Made by a program: the position numbers and the translations under genes. Below are positions 1-8,063 of a stretch of 64,000 nucleotides of DNA, in pieces (the first letter of the stretch is position 1; every line of letters begins with the position of its first letter). Source of the stretch: QHWT01 sp963755695 (GTDB lineage Bacteria; Acidobacteriota; Vicinamibacteria; Vicinamibacterales; 2-12-FULL-66-21); contig CAVWLB010000002.1 in assembly GCA_963755695.1 (NCBI GenBank), positions 1 through 64,000 of the forward strand, given 5' to 3'. A model generated the notes under the pieces. The model was given only the letters and a program-made list of their open reading frames with translations. It searched no databases and had not been told where the DNA came from.

Positions 1-486
1 GCGCGAGAAGTTGCGCACCGCCGCCTTACTCGCGGCGTAGGCGCTAAACCCTGGCACCCCCAACACGTTCGAGACCGAAGAGTTCAGGATGATCGAACCG
101 CCGTCTTTAAAGAGGGGAACCGCCTTCTGCACTGTAAAGAACAGCCCCTTCACGTTCACGTCGAAGGTCTGGTCAAAATGGGCCTCAGTAGCGACCGCGA
201 GCAGTCCTATTGTCCCCGCGCCCGCGTTCGCGAAGAGAATGTCGATGTGACCGTGTTTCTCTTTCACGACGGCATAGAGCCGGTCCAGATCTTCCAGGCG
301 CGAGACGTCGCCTACGACCGTCGTCACGTTTCTCTTGATGAAGGCTGCGGCCTCCTTCAGCTCTTTCTCTCGTCGCCCAGTGATCACGACGTGCGCACCT
401 TCGTCCACGAAGCGCTTGGCAGTGGCCAGGCCAATCCCGCTGCTTCCGCCCGTGATGACTGCAACCTTACCTTCTAGTGTTTTCAT
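1..486 (-). CDS. SDR-family oxidoreductase, 3' part cut by window edge
   Basis: NAD(P)-dependent short-chain dehydrogenase/reductase; the true substrate cannot be read from sequence. The 162 visible codons start MKTLEGKVAVITGG and show the Rossmann glycine motif (GGSSGIG, residues ~13-19), the NAG strand motif (FANAG) and the catalytic YxxxK (YAASK) before the window ends. The gene continues beyond position 1. It starts 35 nt after the stop of a second SDR in the same direction, and the two proteins are clear paralogues (both carry GGSIIL and SKAAVRN), so they look like a tandem duplication in one transcript. It is probably under the same Rrf2 control as its upstream neighbour (inference). 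Confidence 0.9.
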   Translation of the reverse strand, partial: MKTLEGKVAVITGGSSGIGLATAKRFVDEGAHVVITGRREKELKEAAAFIKRNVTTVVGDVSRLEDLDRLYAVVKEKHGHIDILFANAGAGTIGLLAVATEAHFDQTFDVNVKGLFFTVQKAVPLFKDGGSIILNSSVSNVLGVPGFSAYAASKAAVRNFSR

Positions 487-521
487 GATTCTTCTCTTTC
501 GTTGTGTGTTTTCAAGCCGGG

Positions 522-1256
522 TCAGATTTGCGCCAGGCCGCCGTCGACCGCGACCTCGCTGCCGGTCATGAAGCTGCTGTCCGACGACGCGAGAAAGGCA
601 GCCGCCGCCCCGACCTCCGCCGGATCGCCCATGCGCTGGAGCGCAGTCATCGAGCCGTAGGCCTTCAGGCCCTCCTCACCTAGCGCTTCCTTCGCGAGGT
701 CGGTCGCAGTCGCCCCGGGCGACAGCACATTGACCCGGATGCCGGTGCCTTTCAGGTCCTCCGCCCAGGTCCGCGCGAGGTTGCGCACTGCCGCCTTGCT
801 CGCGCTGTAGACAGTGAACGCCGGAGCGCCCGTGGTGCCGGCGCTCGATCCGGTCAGGATGATCGAACCGCCCTTGCCCATCAGCGGCAGCGCCTTCTGG
901 ACCGTGAAGATCGTCCCCTTCACATTGATGTCGAAGGTTTCGTCAATGTGCACGGCGGTGATCTCGCCGAGCCGAAGCTGGCTTCCCACCCCCGCATTGG
1001 CGAAGACGATGTCGAGGGTTCCGCGCTCGGCCTTCACCGCCGCATAGAGTCGGTCGAGGTCGGCCTCATCCGAGACCGAGCCCTTCACCGCGCGGGCATT
1101 GGGCCCGAGCTCGGCCACAGCGGCGTCGAGCGCGTCCTGCCGGCGGCCGAAGAGGAAGACGAAGGCGCCCTCCTCGATGAAGCGCTTTGCTGCGGCGCGG
1201 CCGATGCCGGTAGCGCCACCGGTGATCACAGCGGTCTTTCCATTCAGTCTGGTCAT
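522..1256 (-). CDS. SDR-family oxidoreductase
   Basis: Complete short-chain dehydrogenase of about 244 residues, the usual length for classical SDRs. Visible motifs: GGATGIG cofactor loop near the N terminus, FANAG, Ser of the catalytic triad in TGSSAG, and YSASK. The C terminus GSEVAVDGG is typical of the family. I start it at ATG 1256 because GAAGG lies 9 nt upstream; an in-frame ATG at 1265 has no spaced ribosome site, and a longer reading to 1325 would run through the operator. It follows the Rrf2 gene on the same strand, with a 77-nt gap that holds a palindrome matching the one before the Rrf2 gene. Reaction unknown; related enzymes reduce small carbonyls or quinones. Confidence 0.93.
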   Translation of the reverse strand: MTRLNGKTAVITGGATGIGRAAAKRFIEEGAFVFLFGRRQDALDAAVAELGPNARAVKGSVSDEADLDRLYAAVKAERGTLDIVFANAGVGSQLRLGEITAVHIDETFDINVKGTIFTVQKALPLMGKGGSIILTGSSAGTTGAPAFTVYSASKAAVRNLARTWAEDLKGTGIRVNVLSPGATATDLAKEALGEEGLKAYGSMTALQRMGDPAEVGAAAAFLASSDSSFMTGSEVAVDGGLAQI

Positions 1257-1294
1257 GTCGTGCATCCTTCGTTGGGGTTGTAGGGAAGTTGTTT

Positions 1295-1315
1295 TAGTTA
1301 CTATTAAAGTATCTA
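1295..1315. promoter_or_regulatory. Probable Rrf2 operator in the SDR promoter
   Basis: Imperfect palindrome of the form TAG(A/T)TACTAT...AGTATC(C/T)A lying 39 nt upstream of the SDR start codon. It matches the palindrome at 1763-1783 in 16 of 21 positions, with both half sites conserved. Position and similarity suggest that the neighbouring Rrf2 protein represses the SDR pair through it. Binding is inference. Confidence 0.65.
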
Positions 1316-1333
1316 TTTTGGGCAAAAAAATAG

Positions 1334-1759
1334 CTAGCGGGACCTGCTCCTGATTTGTGACACCACGTCCGCCAATGTCGTCCGCCTCAGATCACTATCG
1401 ACGGCCTTCTGAGTGCCAACCAGCACGTCGCTCATGACTTCCTTGATGTTACGGCTCACGACACACCCCTTGCTTTTGGGATAGGTATGGATGGCAAAAG
1501 CATTTGGAGGGTTGACCGCAGAGTAGATATCTAAGAGGGAAATAGTCTTTGGGCTTCTCGCCAGGTCATAGCCACCGGATTTACCAACGGTGGTCTTAGC
1601 CAGCTTCGCCTTTGAGAGTTTGACAAGGATTCTCTTCACGAACACCGGGTTCGCATTCACGCTACCTGCGAGAATTTCCGACGTGAAGGCTCTCTCGTAA
1701 TGTGCGATGGCCGCCAGTACGTGGACGGCGATCGAAAATTGAGTGTTTACGGAAGCCAT
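1334..1759 (-). CDS. Rrf2-family transcriptional regulator
   Basis: 141-residue winged-helix regulator of the Rrf2 family (relatives IscR, NsrR, CymR, YwnA). N-terminal FSIAVHVLAAIA, the recognition helix region NPVFVKRILVKLSKA and the wing GKSGGYDLAR are all present. Only one Cys is visible (KGC, near residue 98), so the three-Cys iron-sulfur cluster of IscR/NsrR is absent; sensing is therefore likely by another route, possibly a single redox thiol (inference). The gene is transcribed toward the two SDR genes. The palindrome directly ahead of its start codon overlaps a good -10 element, which suggests autorepression. Confidence 0.93.
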   Translation of the reverse strand: MASVNTQFSIAVHVLAAIAHYERAFTSEILAGSVNANPVFVKRILVKLSKAKLAKTTVGKSGGYDLARSPKTISLLDIYSAVNPPNAFAIHTYPKSKGCVVSRNIKEVMSDVLVGTQKAVDSDLRRTTLADVVSQIRSRSR

Positions 1760-1762
1760 ATC

Positions 1763-1795
1763 TAGATACTATATTAGTATCCATATTGAACGCAA
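1763..1795 (-). promoter_or_regulatory. Rrf2 promoter with overlapping operator
   Basis: Reading leftward: -35-like TTGCGT (1795-1790), 16-nt spacer, -10-like TATAGT (1773-1768). The -10 lies inside a perfect 7-bp inverted repeat GATACTA/TAGTATC with a 3-bp centre (1765-1781). The Rrf2 ATG is at 1759, so transcription should begin within a few bases of it. No Shine-Dalgarno is visible, which suggests a leaderless mRNA. Autorepression by the encoded Rrf2 protein is the simplest reading. Confidence 0.6.
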
Positions 1796-1796
1796 G

Positions 1797-2076
1797 AACA
1801 ACCTGAGAGCTGACATGATTCCCACCGCTGTTCGCTGAGCCAGTTGCGGACATCGTCCAGTGCGGCCTAGCAGCCGCAGCGCATTGAGACGCAATCACTT
1901 AGACGATCCCACGAACGTCAGGCGACGTAAGTCGCTGACTCTATTGAACTTACGGGTGTGGCTCCTCGGGCTTGGATACTTCGTCAGCAGGGGGCAACCC
2001 CTGCTGACCCGATTCCACGGCGGATTGTCCGGATTTGTCCCAGCGCGGAATTCGAAGACTTCACGTCGGGCGAGGT
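1797..2076. other. Intergenic region with one strong hairpin
   Basis: I see no convincing gene here. The stretch lies between the start of the Rrf2 gene and the end of the molybdoenzyme gene, both on the minus strand. Its one distinct structure is the 11-bp hairpin at 1983-2008, listed separately. Short open frames on either strand lack ribosome sites and recognisable sequence. Confidence 0.5.
1983..2008 (-). terminator. Perfect hairpin downstream of the molybdoenzyme
   Basis: Perfect 11-bp inverted repeat GTCAGCAGGGG / CCCCTGCTGAC closing on a 4-nt loop that reads GCAA on the plus strand, a GNRA tetraloop. It lies about 70 nt beyond the molybdoenzyme stop codon. No T-run follows on either strand, so it is at best a factor-dependent terminator or RNA 3'-end stabiliser. 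Confidence 0.4.
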
Positions 2077-3896
2077 CTACTTCGCGTGATTCCCGCCTCG
2101 ACCGCGAAGTCGCGATCCGATCGTTCCGGAATTGTCAGATGGATTGTCGGTACCGAAAAACTCGTGATCCTGGTGGTACCCGCCGTAGCCGCCGCCGACG
2201 TCGGCAAAGTCGGCGACGAACTCCAGGCCCTTGATCCACTTCACCTGCTTGAACCCAAGCTGCGTCTCGTTGCGCAGCCGCAGGGGCGCGCCGTGGTCGG
2301 GCGGCAGCGGCTTGCCGTTCATGTCGTAGGCGAGCATCGTCAGCGTGTAGCGCATCTGCTCGATCGCGTGCACGTCGTAATAGATGCCTCCCTCGGGACC
2401 GTCAGCAAAGGAGTAAAACACGACCCACCTGGCCTCGGGCTTCGGGCGAACGAGGTCGAGGATCGTCTGCATCGACACGCCGCCCCACTTGGCGACGCCC
2501 GACCAGCCTTGAATGCAGAAGTGCTGCGTGATCTGTTCGTGATGCGGCAGCGCGCGCAACTCCTCGACCGTGAGGTCGACGGGGTTGTCGACGAGCCCGC
2601 CGATCCGAAGCCGGGCCCCCGCGAAGTTACTGGCGAGCAAGGCCGCGTACTTCTCGGAGTCGGGGAGTTTCCCGTTGCGCCAGAAATACGGAGAGATGTC
2701 GCGCTCGGTGTAGAGGCCGGCGGTCGAATCGACATGTTCGAACAACCCCTGCACCGGCCCGATCAGCGCGAACCCGACACGCTGCACGACACGCGGGTAT
2801 CGCAACGTGAGCGGCGTGGCCGCAACCCAGCCGACAATGAGCACGACCATCGAGAGCGCGAAGACGGTCAAGCCGATCCAGCTGTCGTCGTCGCGTCCCC
2901 CGTAGATGTGGTTGAGGTTCGCGCGCAGACCGGTCGTGAACACGAACAGGACGTGCGTCACGATGAAGATCAAGAACCAGACAAACACGAGGAAATGGAG
3001 GGATCGCGCGGTCTGGATGCTGAGCACGCGAGTGAGCCGCTTGAACCGCGTCGACAGCGCGGGCGACATCCCCAGCCCGGTGATGAGCGCCGCGGGGGCG
3101 GCGATGAAGATCGTGACGAAGTACGCGATCAACTGGAGGCTGTTGGACGCGACCCACCCGTGCTCGGCCGGCCACTGTAACGACAGTCCTGAATCTGGAC
3201 GGAGAGCGCATTGGGGATCACGTCCCAACTGGTCGGCACGACTCGCCGCCAATGGCCAGACGCGAACAACAGCACGTAAAAGACCAGGCCGTTCAGGAGC
3301 CACAGCGTATCGACACCGAGATGCCACCAGCGCGCCAGGCCGATCGAGTGCCGAAGGCCGGGAAGACCGATCTGTCCAGGCAAGCTGACCGAGTCTTGCT
3401 TCGCCGTCCACGGCCCCTCGGTCGGCACCGCTTTTTGGAAGCGGAACCAGTCCTTGCCCGGTGTGCTGTGCCGGGTCCAGTACAGCCGCGGATGGTCGCT
3501 GAGGATCTGCAGTCCGGACCGGAGGATGAAGATCATCAGGAACACGTTGAAGAAGTGTTGCACCCCGACCCAGACGGGAAACCCCGGGTTCTCGTGCGCC
3601 TCCGCCGACACGATGGTGCCGGGATACCGGGCGATGAAGTCTTCGACCGACGGGATCGTGCGCAGACCCTGCGCGACCGCCACCGCGGAGATCAGGGCCA
3701 CGAAGCCGATCGGCAGCAACCACAGGAGATTGAACCACCGGTTCCGGCCGACACGCACGCGCGGCGGGATGCCGTACGATTCGGGGAACCACTTCGTGAC
3801 ATCGACGGCATCCTCGCCCACCGTGAGCTGCTGCCGAAAGCTACGCACACCGTCGGGCGACATTGGGGCTGGGGTCCAGCTCGGGCGCTCAGGCAT
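2077..3896 (-). CDS. Cytochrome b / molybdopterin-dependent oxidoreductase fusion (one frameshift)
   Basis: A membrane cytochrome b-type domain fused to a sulfite-oxidase-like molybdopterin domain. The N-terminal half has several hydrophobic segments (for example LLWLLPIGFVALI and FFNVFLMIFIL) with membrane His residues. The C-terminal half carries the molybdenum-ligating Cys in HFCIQGWSGVAKWGG and the family ending TQLGFKQVKWIKGLEFV. The likely role is periplasmic oxidation or reduction of a small substrate with electrons passed through haem b to quinone. Start at ATG 3896 with GAGGAG 9 nt upstream. One base is missing near 3186: the reading passes from VQIQD to LSLQWPAEHGW only by changing frame. 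Substrate unknown. Confidence 0.8.
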
Positions 3897-3951
3897 TGAT
3901 CTCAACTCCTCGGCGGCGGCGATCGAATGTCAATCCGTTGTTTTGGCAACT

Positions 3952-4773
3952 CTACTTGTCAGGCGTGGAATCGATCAGCACGACGCGGCCACCGAGACTC
4001 TGGATCGGCCGGTTGTTGTGCCTGAGGTGCTCGAGCTTCGTGAACGCGGCGATCTGCGCGCGTGACATCTCGATCGGCACCTTCATCACGTACCACGTGA
4101 TGCCTTCGGTGCAGGGCGGTGTGGTCAGCGAACCCGCGTAGGTAAAGAAGGTCCTGTCGGCCGGCAGCAACGCGGCGGCATCGATGGTTTCTCCCGGCCG
4201 AGCCACCGTGTCGCCTTCCTTGGCGGGCAGGCTCTGGAACGCCGGCGCGAGCGCAACGTTCTCCTTGCCGGCCTGAATGAAGACGGCTACGACCACGGCC
4301 GGTTTCCCGGCGGCGTCGAGGTGAACGAGGTGCATTTCGAGCGGATACGACTTGCCATCCACGGTGTGCTCGCTCGGGTCGTGGAAGTGGAATTGCGCGA
4401 GCGTCCATCTGTCTTTGGTTCCCACGCGGCCGAGGGTGGAGCCCGCCTCGTACGTCATCTGTTCCGTGTGGCCGTTGTTGGTGATCGAGAGGCTGGACGG
4501 CTTATACGCAAACACCAGATTCGGGAGGTCCTGCGGTGTCGCCATGCCTGCGCGCACGTTGATGGGCGCCTGCTGTTTGCCCGTCGAGCACGTCGCATCG
4601 CCGGCGAGTGTGCCCCACTTCGCGGGACCGACCGTCTTGGCGCTGTCTTCGTAGGCCCAGTGCTTTTCCTGGGCGGCCGCGGGCTCGCGGCTCGCGGATT
4701 CTAGCGCCTGAGCAAAGAGCGTGGAGACCGCGACACCCATGATCACGACCATGGCTTGGTTGAATCGCCTCAT
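3952..4773 (-). CDS. Alpha-type carbonic anhydrase, exported
   Basis: Interconverts CO2 and bicarbonate in the periplasm. The 273-residue protein begins with a signal peptide (MRRFNQAMVVIMGVAVSTLFAQA). The three zinc histidines are visible in QFHFHDPSEH and EMHLVH, and the usual QSPI-type stretch appears as QQAPINV. TTPPCTEGITW near the C terminus is the family substrate-pocket signature. I start at ATG 4773, with GAGG 9 nt upstream; longer readings upstream lack a signal peptide at the start. It lies 55 nt ahead of the molybdoenzyme on the same strand and may share its transcript. Confidence 0.94.
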   Translation of the reverse strand: MRRFNQAMVVIMGVAVSTLFAQALESASREPAAAQEKHWAYEDSAKTVGPAKWGTLAGDATCSTGKQQAPINVRAGMATPQDLPNLVFAYKPSSLSITNNGHTEQMTYEAGSTLGRVGTKDRWTLAQFHFHDPSEHTVDGKSYPLEMHLVHLDAAGKPAVVVAVFIQAGKENVALAPAFQSLPAKEGDTVARPGETIDAAALLPADRTFFTYAGSLTTPPCTEGITWYVMKVPIEMSRAQIAAFTKLEHLRHNNRPIQSLGGRVVLIDSTPDK

Positions 4774-5326
4774 CGGAATTCCTCGTTCAATATGTCGAGA
4801 TGACGTGTGCAGACTACGCTCTTTCTGGCCGGAGTTGGTCAGACTTCGACGGCGAGCCGTGCTGATGGCGTCAGGTTGATTGGCGCCGATTGCGAAATCG
4901 TTGCCACGACATGTGGCCCCAAGAGAGCGGCGACGGCTTGCTCCAGTCCTCCGGATCATTGGCGCCGGCTACGGCATGTCGGAGGAGCGGTTCCGCGGCT
5001 CGCGGTTTCCTGAGATAAGCGGGCCTGCTACGACGGCTGAGTCGTTGCATGGTCCTACTGGCCTGAATCTATTTGCATCCCGGAAATCACGCTGACTGTC
5101 ACGTACCTTGGCCTCAGGTCTTGAGAAGGATTCCGCGCGGCCCAATCGTCGTGTGCCTGCTGGTCATTGGAGCGACGGCCGACGCATGTTGCTGGCCGTG
5201 GGACCGATTCGATCTGGTCGGCCGGCGGGCCCAGGCGACGCTCGCAGCGGGTACTCGCTTCTGGAATTGGGTGCGCCTGCGGCAACGATGACGTCGACTG
5301 GCTAGATGGCCGCGAGTGAGGAGAGC
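4774..5326. other. Intergenic region between divergent genes
   Basis: This stretch must hold the divergent promoters of the carbonic anhydrase (minus) and the glucosidase (plus). I see no firm gene. A possible short frame at about 5119-5291 (plus, TTG start) encodes a signal-peptide-like segment GPIVVCLLVIGATADACC followed by about 30 residues, but its ribosome site is poor and I do not recognise it. No clear terminator or repeat is visible. Confidence 0.4.
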
Positions 5327-8062
5327 ATGGCGACGAAGGAACACGCTCGATTGGAAGAAGCCCGCACTGGAACCGCCGCCTGGAAGAAGTGGGGGCCGTA
5401 TCTCAGCGAACGCCAGTGGGGCACGGTGCGCGAGGACTACAGCGAATCGGGCGACGCCTGGAACTTCTTCACCCACGATCACGCCCGCTCCCGCGCCTAC
5501 CGCTGGGGCGAAGACGGCATCGCCGGCATCTCCGACGACAAGCAGCGCCTCTGCTTCAGCCTGGCCCTGTGGAACGGCAAGGATCCCATCCTCAAGGAGC
5601 GGCTCTTCGGGCTGACCAACAGCCAGGGCAACCACGGCGAGGACGTGAAGGAGTACTACTTCTACCTCGATAGCACGCCGACCCACTCGTACATGAAATA
5701 TCTCTACAAGTACCCGCAGGCGGCCTATCCCTACGGCGACCTTGTACGGACGAACAGCCAGCGCTCGCGCGACGACATGGAGTACGAGCTGCTCGATACC
5801 GGCGTCTTCAACGACAACCGGTACTTCGACGTGTTCGTCGAGTACGCCAAGGGCGCGGCCGACGACATCCTGGTGAAGATCTCCGCGACCAACCGCGGAC
5901 CGGACGCGGCCGACCTGCACCTCCTGCCGACGCTGTGGTTCCGCAACGACTGGTCGCCGTGGATTGCCGCGTCGAACCGGGCGGCCGAAAAGCCGCACCT
6001 GGAGCAGATCGAAGGGCCGGCCGGCACCTCCGCGGTCGCCGCCTCGCATCCGCTGCTGGGCTCGCTCGTGCTGTCGTGCGACGGCGACGTGCCGCTGCTC
6101 TTCACCGAGAACGAAACCAACCACGAACGGCTCTTCCCGGGGCAGAAGAACGAGAGCGCGCACGTCAAGGACGGCATCAACGACTTCGTGGTCAACGGCC
6201 GGCAGCACGCGGTGAATCCCGAGAAGCAGGGCACCAAGGTCGCGGCGCACTACCAGGTCAACGTCGGCGCAGGCAAGACGGCGGTGATTCGCCTGCGGCT
6301 CTCGAGCAGCGCCCGTGAACAGAAGCGCCAGCCGTTCGGCAAGGCGTTCGACACGCTGTTCGACGAGCGGCGTCGTGAAGCCGACGAGTTCTACCAGGCC
6401 GTCACGCCGCCCTCACTGAGCGCGGACGCGGCCAACGTGATGCGCCAGGCCATTGCCGGCATGCTCTGGAGCAAGCAGTTCTTCTTCTTCGACGGCGACA
6501 ACTGGCTGGACGAGCACAACTCCAACCCGCTCCATTCCGGCTTCCGGCAGACCCGGAACTGGGAGTGGTTCCACATGCTGAACGAGGACGTCATCTCGAT
6601 GCCGGACAAGTGGGAGTACCCGTGGTACGCGGCCTGGGACCTGGCCTTCCACGCGCTCCCGCTCTCGATCGCCGATCCCGACTTCGCCAAGAGCCAGATG
6701 AAGCTGATGCTGCGCGGCTCCTACCTGCACCCGACCGGCCAGATGCCCGCGTACGAGTGGAACTTCAGCGACGTGAACCCGCCGGTCCACGCGTTCGCCA
6801 CGCTCTTCCTCCACCGCACCGAGCAGGCCCTGCGCGGCGAAGTGGACCTCGAGTTCCTCACGGCCACGTTCAACAAGCTGCTGCTGAACTTCACGTGGTG
6901 GGTCAACCGCAAGGACCGCTTCGGCAAGAACGTGTTCGAGGGCGGCTTCCTCGGCCTCGACAACATCGGCGTGTTCGACCGCAGCGCGCCGCTGCCGACC
7001 GGCGGCCACCTCGAACAGGCGGACGGCACGGCCTGGATGGCCCTCTTCAGCCAGAACATGTTGGAGCTGGCCGTGGAGCTGGCCGCGCACGACCCCACGT
7101 ACGAAGACATGGTGTCCAAGTTCGTCGAGCACTTCTCCTTCATCGCGCTGGGCATGAACCGTCCTGGCGCGGACGGCATGTGGGACGAGGAGGACGGCTT
7201 CTACTACGACGTGCTGCGACTCCCGGACGGACGGTCCACGCGCCTCAAGGTCCGCTCGATGGTCGGGCTCCTCCCGCTGGCCGCCACCACGGTGATCGAG
7301 AAGTGGCAGCGCGAGCGGGTCCCGCGGGTGACGGCCGCCATCCAGGAACGCCAGCGCCGGATGCCCGAACTGGCGGAGACGATGCACGCGACGGGCCCGG
7401 GGCACTTCGGCGTGGCCGAGCGGGGACTGCTGGCGCTGGTCAACCAGGACCGGCTCCGGCGGATCCTGTCGAAGATGCTCGACGAGAACGAGTTCCTCGG
7501 GCCGCACGGCATCCGGGCGCTCTCGAAGTTCCACGAGCGGCACCCGTACACCTTCTACGTGGACGGGCAGGAACACCGCGTCGACTACTTGCCGGCCGAA
7601 TCGAACAACGGGATGTTCGGCGGCAACTCCAACTGGCGCGGGCCCGTCTGGATGCCGGTCAACGTGATCCTGATCAGGGCGCTCCTGAACTACTTCACGT
7701 ACTACGGCGACAGCTTCAAGGTGGAATGCCCGACGGGCTCCGGCAGGATGATGAATCTCTTCGAGGTCGCCAAGGAGATCGCCGACCGCCTCGCCGGGAT
7801 CTTCCTCAAGGACGCGTCCGGGCGACGGCCGGTCTACGGCGGCACGAAGACGTTCCAGGAGGACCCGCACTGGCGCGACTACCTCCTCTTCTACGAGTAT
7901 TTCCACGGCGACAACGGCGCGGGCCTGGGCGCCAGCCACCAGACGGGATGGACGGGCGCGGTCGCGTCGCTGATTCAGCTCTTTGGCATGCTCGACGCGG
8001 AAACGCTGCTCGCGGCCGGCAAGGGCGGCGCCTTCACTCGTGGAACGTCCCGGGTGAGCTGA
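5327..8062 (+). CDS. GH63/MGH1-like glycoside hydrolase (glucosidase)
   Basis: About 911 residues of an (alpha/alpha)6-barrel glycosidase of the MGH1/GH63-like group, usually annotated glucosidase. Family-typical stretches include KKWGPYLSERQWGTVREDYS near the N terminus, ERLFGLTNSQGNHGEDVKEY, the barrel segment EYPWYAAWDLAFHALPL with candidate acidic residues, and ESNNGMFGGNSNWRGPVWMP near the C terminus. It has no signal peptide, so it is probably cytoplasmic and may act on glycogen-, trehalose- or mannosylglycerate-type oligosaccharides (inference). The start at 5327 matches the usual family N terminus; GAGGAG precedes it closely, and ATG 5306 is an alternative. The frame is intact, unlike the gene that follows. 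Confidence 0.9.
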   Translation: MATKEHARLEEARTGTAAWKKWGPYLSERQWGTVREDYSESGDAWNFFTHDHARSRAYRWGEDGIAGISDDKQRLCFSLALWNGKDPILKERLFGLTNSQGNHGEDVKEYYFYLDSTPTHSYMKYLYKYPQAAYPYGDLVRTNSQRSRDDMEYELLDTGVFNDNRYFDVFVEYAKGAADDILVKISATNRGPDAADLHLLPTLWFRNDWSPWIAASNRAAEKPHLEQIEGPAGTSAVAASHPLLGSLVLSCDGDVPLLFTENETNHERLFPGQKNESAHVKDGINDFVVNGRQHAVNPEKQGTKVAAHYQVNVGAGKTAVIRLRLSSSAREQKRQPFGKAFDTLFDERRREADEFYQAVTPPSLSADAANVMRQAIAGMLWSKQFFFFDGDNWLDEHNSNPLHSGFRQTRNWEWFHMLNEDVISMPDKWEYPWYAAWDLAFHALPLSIADPDFAKSQMKLMLRGSYLHPTGQMPAYEWNFSDVNPPVHAFATLFLHRTEQALRGEVDLEFLTATFNKLLLNFTWWVNRKDRFGKNVFEGGFLGLDNIGVFDRSAPLPTGGHLEQADGTAWMALFSQNMLELAVELAAHDPTYEDMVSKFVEHFSFIALGMNRPGADGMWDEEDGFYYDVLRLPDGRSTRLKVRSMVGLLPLAATTVIEKWQRERVPRVTAAIQERQRRMPELAETMHATGPGHFGVAERGLLALVNQDRLRRILSKMLDENEFLGPHGIRALSKFHERHPYTFYVDGQEHRVDYLPAESNNGMFGGNSNWRGPVWMPVNVILIRALLNYFTYYGDSFKVECPTGSGRMMNLFEVAKEIADRLAGIFLKDASGRRPVYGGTKTFQEDPHWRDYLLFYEYFHGDNGAGLGASHQTGWTGAVASLIQLFGMLDAETLLAAGKGGAFTRGTSRVS

Positions 8063-8063
8063 C

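Noticed and set aside
5119..5291. Short exported protein ahead of the glucosidase
   Set aside because: A signal-like segment exists but there is only a TTG start, a poor ribosome site and no recognisable mature part.
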